Shown here: positions 1-9,100 of the stretch, in pieces
How positions within the stretch are numbered: the stretch's first letter is position 1
Layout: each line of letters starts with the position of its first letter
Translations under genes and position numbers: made by a program
The notes under the pieces: generated by a model
The model's input: only the letters and a program-made list of their open reading frames with translations
What the model was told of the DNA's origin: nothing
The model's database searches: none
Assembly: GCA_964634645.1 (NCBI GenBank)
Contig: CAZWKI010000027.1
Coordinates: forward strand, 1-14,497
Source: CAZWKI01 sp964634645
GTDB lineage: Bacteria > Patescibacteriota > Patescibacteriia > UBA1558 > S5-K13
DNA length: 14,497 nt
Reading direction: 5' to 3'

Positions 1-1025
1 TTGGTCCTGTTTTAAATCCATATGACAAAAAAAGAGTGCCAGGAGGTTCATCTGGCGGATCTGCTGTTTCTGTTGCAGCAAAACATTCAATTTTGGCTTT
101 GGGAAGCGATACGAGTGGCTCCATCAGACAGCCAGCATCATTTTGTGGAGTTGTGGGTCTCAAACCAAGCTATTCTAGAGTTTCAAGATATGGACTTATT
201 TCTCTTGCCTCTTCGCTTGACCAAATAGGTCCTTTTGCTAATTGTGTTGAAGACGTAGCAATTCTTTTTAATTCTATAATTGGAGAAGATGAACACGACG
301 CAACATCAAACAAATCAGAGCCAGTTGATTTAGAAAATATAAAAAAATCAATAAAAAATAAAAAAATTGGTGTTATAAAAGATTACAAAAAAATGCTGTT
401 AGATAATGAAGTTAAAGATGCTTTTGAAAATACAATAAGAAGTCTTGAGCAAATGGGCGCAAAAATAGAAGAAATTGATATGTCTTTTATAGAAGACGCT
501 TTATTTGTTTATTATATAATTCAGCCCGCAGAAAGTTCTTCAAATTTGGCTCGTTATGATGGATTTAGATATGGAAAAACTAAGAATGGAAATTTTGATC
601 TTGATCAAAATTATTTTGCAAACAGAACAGATGGTTTTGGCGATGAAGTAAAAAGAAGAATTATGATGGGAACCTATGTTTTATCAAGTGGTTATAAAGA
701 TGCATATTACAATAAAGCTAGAGCAATTCAAAATGATATAAAATTAAGATTCAAAATGATATTTAGTAAAGTTTCTTGTGTTTTGACCCCTACAACGCCG
801 ACACGTGCTTTTAAACTAAACGAAATAAAAGATCCGCTCAAAATGTACTACAGCGACCTTTTTACTGTCTCTGCAAATATTGCTGGGATTCCGGCAATTT
901 CTCTTCCGATTGCAAAAAATCCACTTCCAATAGGAATTCAGGTTTTAGGAGATTATATGAAAGAGGAAACAATTTTAAATATAGCTCATAATATTGAATT
1001 AATTTATAACAAAAAAAATGCTTGA
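1..1025 (+). CDS. gatA: Aspartyl/glutamyl-tRNA amidotransferase subunit A, 5'-truncated by window
   Basis: GatA is the amidase subunit of GatCAB, which converts misacylated Glu-tRNA(Gln) or Asp-tRNA(Asn) to the amidated form using ammonia from glutamine. The reading frame is open from base 3, so the gene starts outside the window; 340 residues are visible and roughly the first 140 of a usual 480-490 are missing, including the catalytic Lys. Seen: the amidase signature GGSSGGS with the cis-Ser codon at 51-53, then GSDTSGSIRQPA with the nucleophilic Ser codon at 120-122 (the family usually has TGGS; here TSGS). The C-terminal part is normal for the family (VLTPTTPT, then GIPAISLPI and PIGIQVLG). 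The stop TGA is followed directly by TAA. The last 8 nt overlap the next gene. gatB is not the neighbour. Identification is secure. Confidence 0.97.
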   Translation, partial: GPVLNPYDKKRVPGGSSGGSAVSVAAKHSILALGSDTSGSIRQPASFCGVVGLKPSYSRVSRYGLISLASSLDQIGPFANCVEDVAILFNSIIGEDEHDATSNKSEPVDLENIKKSIKNKKIGVIKDYKKMLLDNEVKDAFENTIRSLEQMGAKIEEIDMSFIEDALFVYYIIQPAESSSNLARYDGFRYGKTKNGNFDLDQNYFANRTDGFGDEVKRRIMMGTYVLSSGYKDAYYNKARAIQNDIKLRFKMIFSKVSCVLTPTTPTRAFKLNEIKDPLKMYYSDLFTVSANIAGIPAISLPIAKNPLPIGIQVLGDYMKEETILNIAHNIELIYNKKNA

Positions 1026-1749
1026 TAAAGATTTAATGAAAAAAAAGAAAAAAATCAGTGTTATAAAAATAATTATTATTTTAATTTTAGTTATTATTAT
1101 TGCTTTTCTAATATATTTTGTATCACTTGTTTTCGAAATTAAAGAAGGAATTGAAAAAGGAGAATACATTACAGAGGACATGAAATATCAATATTTGAAT
1201 ATGCAAAGAAACAATACAGAAGAGGTAGGTAGAGTTGAGCTTGAAGATTCTTTTGAGCCATCAATGGGATCTAAGAATCCTATTATGACAATTGTTGAAT
1301 TTGGAGATTTTGCATGTCCAAAATGTAAGAGTTTTTCTCCAATTTTGAGAAAATTTGTAATAGATAATAGTGATAAAGTAAAATTGATTTATAGAGATTT
1401 ACCCATATTAGATACAGATTATTCTCTTTTGGCTTTTGCAAATTGTGCAAATTATCAGGATAAGTTTTGGCAAATGCATGATAAGTTGTTGGAATATCAA
1501 GACCAAGAGAATCTGACAACTGATTTGAAAGATACTATTTTAGAGTCAATAGGGCTCGACAAAGAAAAATTCAATAAATGTATAGAAAATAAAGAATACC
1601 AAATCGATGTTCAAAAAGATGTTTTGCTTGCGAATAAATTAAGGTTGAATGGTACGCCGATAAATTTTATAAACGGAATAAAAATTGAAGGAACAAGAAC
1701 CATTGATGAGTTGAAACAAATTCTTTACGCCATAGAAAATTATAAATAA
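1018..1749 (+). CDS. Membrane-anchored DsbA-family thiol:disulfide oxidoreductase
   Basis: A 243-aa protein with a lysine-rich N-terminus (residues 8-12), one transmembrane helix at about 14-38, a linker, and a thioredoxin/DsbA fold from about 86. The active site is CPKC at residues 100-103 within VEFGDFACPKC, and the cis-proline loop is GTPINF at 212-217. C143 and C188 are further cysteines, at positions often occupied in the DsbA/BdbD-like Thioredoxin_4 group. The topology puts the catalytic domain outside the membrane, where it would oxidise or isomerise cysteines of exported proteins. No DsbB/VKOR partner is in the window. The ATG at 1018 overlaps gatA by 8 nt; ATG 1036 (residue 7) is an alternative start giving the same anchor. 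No Shine-Dalgarno sequence precedes either. Only 6 nt separate it from lgt, so co-transcription is likely. Family call is firm; redox direction is inferred. Confidence 0.92.
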   Translation: MLDKDLMKKKKKISVIKIIIILILVIIIAFLIYFVSLVFEIKEGIEKGEYITEDMKYQYLNMQRNNTEEVGRVELEDSFEPSMGSKNPIMTIVEFGDFACPKCKSFSPILRKFVIDNSDKVKLIYRDLPILDTDYSLLAFANCANYQDKFWQMHDKLLEYQDQENLTTDLKDTILESIGLDKEKFNKCIENKEYQIDVQKDVLLANKLRLNGTPINFINGIKIEGTRTIDELKQILYAIENYK

Positions 1750-1755
1750 TATTTT

Positions 1756-2544
1756 ATGATAAAAATAATTCCTTCTCCAATATTATTAGATCTCGGAATT
1801 ATCAAGATTTATTGGTATGGAGTAATTTTTGTTTTGGCAATTATCATTGGAATGTTTGTCATAAATAGAATTACAAAAAAAGATAAATCATATGATGGGA
1901 AAAAAATTGAAGATTTGTATTTTTACTTAATTATTTTTGGAATAATTGGAGCAAGACTTTATTCTGTATTCTTTTTTGATTTTGATTATTATAGATATAA
2001 CTTGATTGATATATTGAAAATTTGGCAAGGAGGAATAGCAATTCAAGGTGCAATAATTTCTTGTATTATCACAATATATTTATATTGCAAAAAAAATAAA
2101 TTAGATTTATTCAAGTATTTAGATTTGTTTGTTCTTGTAACACCACTTGCTCAAAGCATAGGAAGATGGGGAAATTTTTTTAATGGAGAATTGTACGGAA
2201 AGATATCGAATCTCCCTTGGGCTATTTATATAAGAAGCACGGGATTTTATCATCATCCAACATTTTTTTATGAATCAATTCTTGATTTAATTTTATTTTT
2301 CATATTGCTAAAATTTTTTAACTTATCCAAACACAAAAATACAAAGAAAAAAAACAAAGGACAAATATTTTTCTTATATATTTTGGGATATGGGATAATC
2401 AGATTTTTGATGGAATTTATTAGAATAGATGAAACACCAATGTTAATAGGTATAAGATTGCCCCAGATTATAAGTTTGGTTTTTATAATATTTGCTAGTT
2501 ATTTTTTAATATTTGACAAAAAATTAAAAAAGTTATATCATTAA
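1756..2544 (+). CDS. lgt: Phosphatidylglycerol--prolipoprotein diacylglyceryl transferase
   Basis: Lgt is a polytopic membrane enzyme that moves diacylglycerol from phosphatidylglycerol to the lipobox cysteine of prolipoproteins. The 262-aa length is normal for the family. Seen in order: SPILLDLGIIKIYWYG at the N-terminus, GARLYSVFF at 65-73, WQGGIAIQGAI at 90-100, the Lgt signature GRWGNFFNGELYG at 136-148, HHPTFFYES at 166-174, and GYGIIRFLMEFIR at 211-223, with several hydrophobic helices between. In the usual HGG-type motif the histidine (His103 in the E. coli enzyme) is replaced by Q97 and the second glycine by A99. The rest of the signature is intact, so I expect a working enzyme. It follows the DsbA-like gene by 6 nt with no terminator between. 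Its 3' end carries a likely promoter for the genes after it. Confidence 0.96.
   Translation: MIKIIPSPILLDLGIIKIYWYGVIFVLAIIIGMFVINRITKKDKSYDGKKIEDLYFYLIIFGIIGARLYSVFFFDFDYYRYNLIDILKIWQGGIAIQGAIISCIITIYLYCKKNKLDLFKYLDLFVLVTPLAQSIGRWGNFFNGELYGKISNLPWAIYIRSTGFYHHPTFFYESILDLILFFILLKFFNLSKHKNTKKKNKGQIFFLYILGYGIIRFLMEFIRIDETPMLIGIRLPQIISLVFIIFASYFLIFDKKLKKLYH
2513..2541 (+). promoter_or_regulatory. Sigma70-like promoter inside the 3' end of lgt
   Basis: A perfect -35 hexamer TTGACA (2513-2518), a 17-nt spacer and a 5/6 match to -10, TATCAT (2536-2541). Transcription would start near 2548, about 40 nt before the 112-aa gene, and would drive that gene, the 54-aa gene and the giant gene apart from gatA-dsbA-lgt. 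The match is better than expected by chance even in AT-rich DNA, but the -35 sits in coding sequence (Phe-Asp-Lys codons), so coincidence remains possible. Confidence 0.45.
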
Positions 2545-2572
2545 TAATTAAATAATTATTTAGACATTGTCT
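2543..2572. repeat. Two adjacent palindromes in the lgt downstream gap (operator-like)
   Basis: The 42-nt gap after lgt holds a perfect 8-bp inverted repeat with a 2-nt centre (AATAATTA / TAATTATT, 2543-2560), then a second 5-bp palindrome with a 1-nt centre (AGACA-T-TGTCT, 2562-2572). They lie just downstream of the putative -10 box, over the predicted start of transcription. This placement would suit a repressor site or an RNA hairpin in the leader. Neither has a following T-run, so a terminator is unlikely. The AT-only palindrome could be chance. Confidence 0.4.
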
Positions 2573-2586
2573 GAATAAACAAAAAT

Positions 2587-2925
2587 ATGGATACAAAAAA
2601 AGAATCAAAAAATATGGATTATTTAGAAATAATTATTGGCAAAATAATGGAAGAGGCAAATTTGAATAATCTTCCAGAGCCAGAAAAAACATCTTTTCAA
2701 GAAAATTTAGCAATGCAATTTAATAGAAGGATAGGTCTTATAATAATGGATAATTTACCAGAAGAAGGTTTGAAAGAATATACAGCGCTTATAAAAGATT
2801 CTATAATCCCCGATAAAATCAAACTACAGGAACTTATTATAAAATATATTCCTGACTTTGAAAATAAAATGAAAGACGGACTAGATAGTTTTATTCAAGA
2901 GGTTTTAGTAACACTAAAAAAATAA
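2587..2925 (+). CDS. Small acidic helical hypothetical protein (DUF5663-like), 112 aa
   Basis: Not recognised with certainty. The protein is predicted all-helical and soluble, with no signal peptide or membrane segment. Its central part (residues 29-75, with NLPEPEKTSFQENLA and IIMDNLPEEGLKEY) and its end (IPDFENKMKDGLDSFIQEVL) resemble the short 'LPEEqk..f...' proteins grouped as DUF5663, which are frequent in Patescibacteria. That comparison is from memory, not a search. The start at 2587 follows the promoter and palindromes; ATG 2614 (MDYLEII) is an alternative. No Shine-Dalgarno sequence is visible. It is followed after 13 nt by a 54-aa gene and then by the 2108-aa gene, so the three are probably co-expressed, and this protein may act with the giant one. 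Function unknown. Confidence 0.8.
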   Translation: MDTKKESKNMDYLEIIIGKIMEEANLNNLPEPEKTSFQENLAMQFNRRIGLIIMDNLPEEGLKEYTALIKDSIIPDKIKLQELIIKYIPDFENKMKDGLDSFIQEVLVTLKK

Positions 2926-2938
2926 AAATATATTAAAT

Positions 2939-3103
2939 ATGACAAATTCAAAAAATAAAAATGATATTCAAAAACGATTAGATATTATAATGGCGGAGCT
3001 TCATAATATAGAAAACAGAAGAGTTGAAATAATGAAAGAAGCTCAGAAAATTTTGGATTCAAATAGGTTAAATAATTTAAGAAAGAAAATTTTAAACAAA
3101 TAA
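2939..3103 (+). CDS. 54-aa charged, helical small protein
   Basis: A short open frame, ATG 2939 to TAA 3101-3103, between the 112-aa gene (13-nt gap) and the giant gene (8-nt gap). The product, starting MTNSKNKNDIQKRLDII, is rich in Lys, Asn, Ile and Glu. It has hydrophobic residues spaced as in a single amphipathic helix or coiled coil from about residue 9 to 52 (RLDIIMAELHNIENR, then VEIMKEAQKIL). It has no Cys, Trp, signal peptide or membrane segment. Support for it being real: it fills the gap almost exactly, its spacing on both sides is typical of an operon, and it keeps the sense-strand base composition of its neighbours. The N-terminus of the giant protein is also strongly coiled-coil, so a partner or adaptor role is possible (inference). 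No known family recognised. Confidence 0.65.
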   Translation: MTNSKNKNDIQKRLDIIMAELHNIENRRVEIMKEAQKILDSNRLNNLRKKILNK

Positions 3104-3111
3104 ATAAATAT

Positions 3112-6100
3112 ATGGGAAAAAATAAAAATTTTGCACCAGGCCCATTTGACCCATTTGCCGAAGATAATTATTATAGAGAAGAGATAGATCCAGAAAATGT
3201 AAAGAAAGAAGCTCAAGGATTATTAGAAAAAAAAGAATCCGTTGCCTTGGAACAAGCAAGCTCTATTTTAAGTAAACTTAATATTGCCATTAACGATTTA
3301 GAGAGGAAAGATAAAAAAAAGTTTAAAGAAAGCATTAAAGAATTAAAACAATTAAAAATAAAGGTTAGAGATTTAATGGATGAGATAGATCAGATAAAAG
3401 AAACGACTACTTCTATTCAAGAACAAAATACCTCAAAAGAAAATGAACAAACAGATTTGCATAAAATAAATCAAAGCGCAAATGAATTCATTCAAAAAAT
3501 AGAAAAGACGTTTCAAGATTTGAATGTTGATAATTTGGAAAGTACACTTCAAGAAATTGAAAGTGTTATTTTGAATTTAGAGAATTTTGCAAACAAAGAT
3601 CAAGAAATAAATACCAATCTTGCAAGATTGAAATTTTTGAAAATAAAAATTTTAAAAGAAAGAGAGTCAAAGAGAGATTCTAAGGAAATATTAGAATCAG
3701 AAAAAATAGAAAGCAAACCCGAAGAACAACAACTAGAATTAACAGAAATTGAAATTTTAAAAAATAAATTTAAAGAGTTAACAGATGAACAAATTATTGG
3801 AATAAGAAAAGATTTGGGGTCTAAGGCAGACCAAGACAGGGAGAAAAATATTTCTTTTATTACAAGATATTCTAGCGGTGGTAGCGATATGATGCAAAGA
3901 GTTGTTTCTATGATAGATAAAATAATTTCTCAAGGAGAAGAGAAGCAAGAATTGACAGAAGATAAAATAAAAGAAGAAAAAATAAAAAATACCAAAAGTT
4001 TTGATGAATTATTTTTTATAATAAGAGAAATTGGAGTTGTGAAAGGATCCGAGCAAGAATATTCCGCAGAATTTTTAATTGGGATTATTAGTAGAGCTAG
4101 AATTGGAGAAATTGATAAAGTCAAAATAACTAGAAAATACGGTATAAGAGAAAAGGTGTTAGAGCTTTTACAAAACCCAGAAGACAAAAATATTAGACTA
4201 GAAAATAAAACGGCGAGCGATATAATAAATGAATTTTTGGAATTTTTGAAAACAGATTATTTTAAACAAAGAATTGAGAGTGTGAAAAATAGAGCAGACA
4301 TGGAAGATATATTTTATAGATTCTACAATGGTAGTTATGAAAATAAGTTGCCAGAGAATTGGAAAGAATATTTACAAGAATATACAAAAAAAACAGAAGA
4401 AATGAATTTAAAGTATGGCATAAAAAGAGAATATTGGTTTTATTATGAAAATAAAAATATAAAAGACATTAAAGACCTCGGAAGATTTTATATTAATAGT
4501 GAATTGGATTTTGCACAAGATTTTTTAAAGTCTTTTGTTGAAAAAATTGGGAATACTAATTTGGCTTGTAGAATAAAAATTCCAAGCTATGGAGAAGATT
4601 ATCTAAAAACATTAGAAGACGACGGAGTTGATGCACAAGAATCTTTTGGAAAAGCGTACAATAGAAAAGATAAGATCGTAATTTATTTTGATAAACAGAA
4701 TTACCAAGAGATTTCTATGATTATTAAAGATATTCTTGATAGTAATAAAGATAAAAATCAAAATAATGAAATTCCTTTATTTACAAAAAATGTGATAGTC
4801 GATAACAATGTTTTAAACGGAGTTGGTTTTGGAGATGAGCCAGCAGGAAGAGTTTCTTTTGGACAAATTAGAAGTAATTTATTGTTAGAGGTTTATAATC
4901 TTTTAAAAAGTGGAAAAGTTTTGAGTGACAATGAATGGAATAATTTATGCGGTACATGGAATGTCAATTCAAATGATCCAGCTTTGAATTTTGACTCTTG
5001 GAATCCAGAAGAAGTTATGAAATCAAGCGCTGAACATTCTGAAGTATCAAGCACAGAATCATCAGAAAATAAACCAGAAGAGCCAAAACCAGATACAATA
5101 GAAAATAAACCAGAAGAGCCAAAATTAGAACTTAAGCCAGAACCAACAGAAAGTAAACCAGAAGAACCAAAAGCAGAACCCAAGTCAGAACCAACAGAAA
5201 GTAAATCAGAAGAATCAAAATCAGACCCAATTTTTACCCCACAGCCTGAAACACTTGAGCCAGAGTTAACAAAGCCAACAAGTAAAGAAAATTTAAGTAA
5301 TAATTTAGAAGATTATCGAGAATCAGAACAGTGTGAAGATGGTGTGATTTTGTACAATAAAAAAACATTTAAATATAATATCAGATTAAAAGATCAAGAC
5401 AAACCTCTTTTTATAGAAGATAAAGAGTGGTTCGTGAAATTTGATGATAAAAATATTTTTTCACAAGATGGTTTTGTTAAGTTAATGAATGAAAATAAAT
5501 ATAATCTAATCAATAAAAAGGGAGAAGTATTATTAGAGGATTGGGTGGATTATATATATAAATACAATGATACAGAATATTTACATAGAAACAAATTAAA
5601 AGTTGATATCAACGGGAAAACAAAAAAAATTTTGGTAAATCAAGTAGATGGAGAATTGACAAGAGATGAATTAAACAGACAAGAATTAGAGAAATTTGAT
5701 TCATTGAAATTCAGCGATAAAAAATATGATAAATTGAAAGAGAAATTTGATCCATTGTTGATTTTTGTTAAAGAAAATTTTGGAGAAGATTCTCCAGTAC
5801 CACACTATGCATTAATTGTATCTCGTTATGAAAAAGATGGTGAAATAAAAGGAAAAAAAGAAGATTTTTCTAACTATCATGACTATTTTGTTGCAAGAAC
5901 ACAGATGTCTGAAGAGCAGAAACAAGAATGTGACGGTAGTTATACGGGGTTTACTAGTTGGACCAGTCCGGGTGTTCTTGCGGGTCAAGATTTTTGGGAT
6001 AAAATTAATACTTTGAGTTCAGAAAAAAGAAAAATATGGAATGATCTTGAAGAAGATGCACTAGATTGTGAGCTTCCAAATGATTTTATCGGAGCAGTAA

Positions 6101-9100
6101 ATAAAGGTGAATTAGATCAAGAAATCAAAGAAATAGATTCTAAAAAATCTAATGTATTCAATAGGATAGAATCATTTTTTAATCCGAATAAAAAAGAGAA
6201 GACCATTACAAAAGAAAAAAGGAAAAAAACAAAGAACATTTCTAAAGAACCAGAGTCTCAAGAAGATAAATCAAGTCAGATTGAAGACAATATAGACTAT
6301 ATAGGTATGTTAGATAGGATAAAAGCAAAAGAGGCAAATATTGAGCGTGCAGATTTTTCTAAATTCAAAAACATAGAACAAGAATTAGAGAATGATCCAG
6401 AGCTCAAAAAATTATTTGATGCCTTGCTTGAAAAATCCACTATTTCTATAAAAGAACCAGAAAATATTCAAGAAGACGAAGTAAAAAATATCATAAAAGA
6501 AATATCCCAGAGAGTTGGAATAGATGAAGAGTCTCTTATAGATGTTTATAATAATCAGAAATTTGCAATGGAGTCTAAAATTTTTGAAAATGTTTCCAAA
6601 GCAGAAAGAAAAAAATTATATTTGAAGATGGGTGGATATCTTGGTGCTGCAGGCGCATTTACACTATTTACAGTTCTTTCGGGGGGCATAGGAACACTTG
6701 GATTAATAGGTTATGGAGCTACAATGGGCGCTATAAGAGTTATAGACACTTTATTAACCGATAAACACAGAAAAAAAGAATTAAAAGAACAAAAACAAAA
6801 AATACAATTTACAACAGAAACAAATGATGAATTATATAAGAATTTAATTGGTTTAGTTGCGCTTAAAAAACAATTACAATTAAAAGGCGTTGATTTAAAT
6901 AGCGATTCTTATGATATAAAAGTTCTTTTGCAATCTTATGTAGAAAGGACTTATCCAGATAAATCAGAAGAAGAAAAAGAGTCTATTATTAGATCATTGA
7001 ATGCATTATATAAAATAGACCAAAATAATTCTGAATTGGAAACTAAGTTTTTGGAAGATAAAAAATCTAAAAAAGTAAAAGAAACGGCATCCAATTTTTC
7101 TAGTAATTGGTTTAGTGCATTTTTAAGTGGAGGAAAAACGACGCAAGAAAAGATAACTACAATCGGAATTTTTACATCACTTGGTATATGCGCAAGAGAA
7201 GTACCTATTTTGAGAAATGTTCTGCTTGGTATAGCAGGATATAAACTTGGAGGACTTGTTGGTGAGTTATCATCTTATAAATTTAATAATAAAGAAATAA
7301 AAAGGGCAGAAGAAAAACTACAAGAAATTTTGACAACAGGTGATGAAATTGAAAAAAATGATTATGTTAAAGTTTCTCACATTAAAGCAAATTTATTAAA
7401 TTCAAATTTGAAAGAAAAAGATCCTACAAAATATTTAGAGTTAGTAGATTTAATTAAAAGTTGTGAGGAAAAATTTTTAAAACAAAAAGATATTAGTAGT
7501 AGTCAAGAAAGAGCAGAAGAATTAATCAAAAATCTTGAAGATAATTTTGAAAAACAAATTAAAAAATCCAAAAACCGAGAAAAGTTTGATAATATTAAAA
7601 AATGGACATTTAAATTTGGATTTGCTGCCGTGGGCGCTTCTTTGCCTACTATTTTGAAATCAATTAACGATTCAATGCAAAAACAACAACTAAAAGCACA
7701 TGCAAGAACAAGTATTAGTGAAGAGGCGGAAAAAGCAACAGTTGATACTCCAAAAAATGAAGGCCTGGTTACTGAAACTCCGCCAACGGCAGAACAAGGA
7801 CAAATTCAAGAACTCACAGGAGATCAAAATATTTCAGAGGAAATGATGCGTAAAATAGTAGAGCAAACGCAAGATCAATCAAATATTAAGGTTATTGCAA
7901 ATTCTCGAGGGCTTGAAGATGTACTAGGTCATCCTATAAAAGGAAATGTCACTGTAATAAATCCGGACGGTACAAGATTAGAAAATTTTGATGCAAATTT
8001 GCATTATAAGGGCGATATTGTTGTTGAGGATAAGCTTGGGAATATTACTGTTTTTAGAGATTCAATGATGTCTCGTCAGAGTGATAGTTTGGTGGGTGTT
8101 TATGAGAAAATGTTTTTTAAACAAAATCCAGGTGCAACTCATGAAGATTGGGAAAAATTTACAGATTTAAATGGAGACAATAAGATTTCTTTACAAGAAA
8201 TTTTTGATTCAAAAAGCCAAACATTTACTATGCCAAAAGAAGATATGGTGGTTTTAGATAATTCACTTGATTCTAGCCCAGAAGAAATTACAAAATTACA
8301 AACAGATATTATAAAAACACAACAAGATATAGATAATTTGAATGATCAATTATCAAGAGCTCAAGGTGATTTGGATATGAGTCATGACAAAGATTATATT
8401 ACTGATTTATTTCAGAAAAGAGACGCAAAAAGTGCTGAGTTACAAGACTTACAAGAATTATTAAAAACGCCAAAATCAAGTGGCGGTGTAGAAAATATTC
8501 TTGAAGATAATTCTCCCAAGTCTACGGGTGGTGTCGAACAACTTTCAGATCAAAATTCTTATGAATCGTCTAAAAATGATTCAGTAGAAGCGCTTCATAG
8601 CGACAAGCCGACTGATTTTCTTATTGAAAAAATAGATACCCAAACACCTCAACGCCCAGTTGTTGAAGTTGATCCATATAAACCAATGAATGACTTTGAG
8701 GGAGCTAGACTGGGAGTTGAAATACCTGTTGAAGACCAGGGTATTATAATAAATGGTCAAGAGGCAGATTATATTACCCTTATTGAAATAAAGGCAAATG
8801 GAGACAGGGTATTTGATGTTGTATCTGGAAATAAGCACGTGACACTTTTAGTAAAACCAGAAAATCTAGAAGATTGGCACGGTTTCAAAACCGAAGTTAT
8901 TGAAGATAGTGGCATTATAAAAAATACAGATTTGTCTTCTAGCGGACAATCTCCTGAAGAAAATTTAAATATTCAAGGAGAAGTTATTTTGGAAGAGCCC
9001 AAAGAAATAGCTCCAGGAATCACTCAAAGCATTTCTTATGATAAAGATGGGTCTGGTGCTTATGACACTATTATCAAATTTAATGAACAAGATAGATTCG

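Noticed and set aside
999..1519. Minus-strand open frames at 999-1181 and 1283-1519
   Set aside because: They lie opposite the clearly coding DsbA-like gene, with low-complexity or unconvincing translations; mirror frames only.
2543..2572. Terminator after lgt
   Set aside because: The palindromes lack a T-tract and have weak or AT-only stems; a regulatory site fits better.
3930..8838. Minus-strand frames inside the giant gene (3930-4187, 4893-5183, 8581-8838)
   Set aside because: The Ser/Gly-rich frame at 4893-5183 is the complement of the Pro/Glu/Lys repeat; the others show no start signals or family features.
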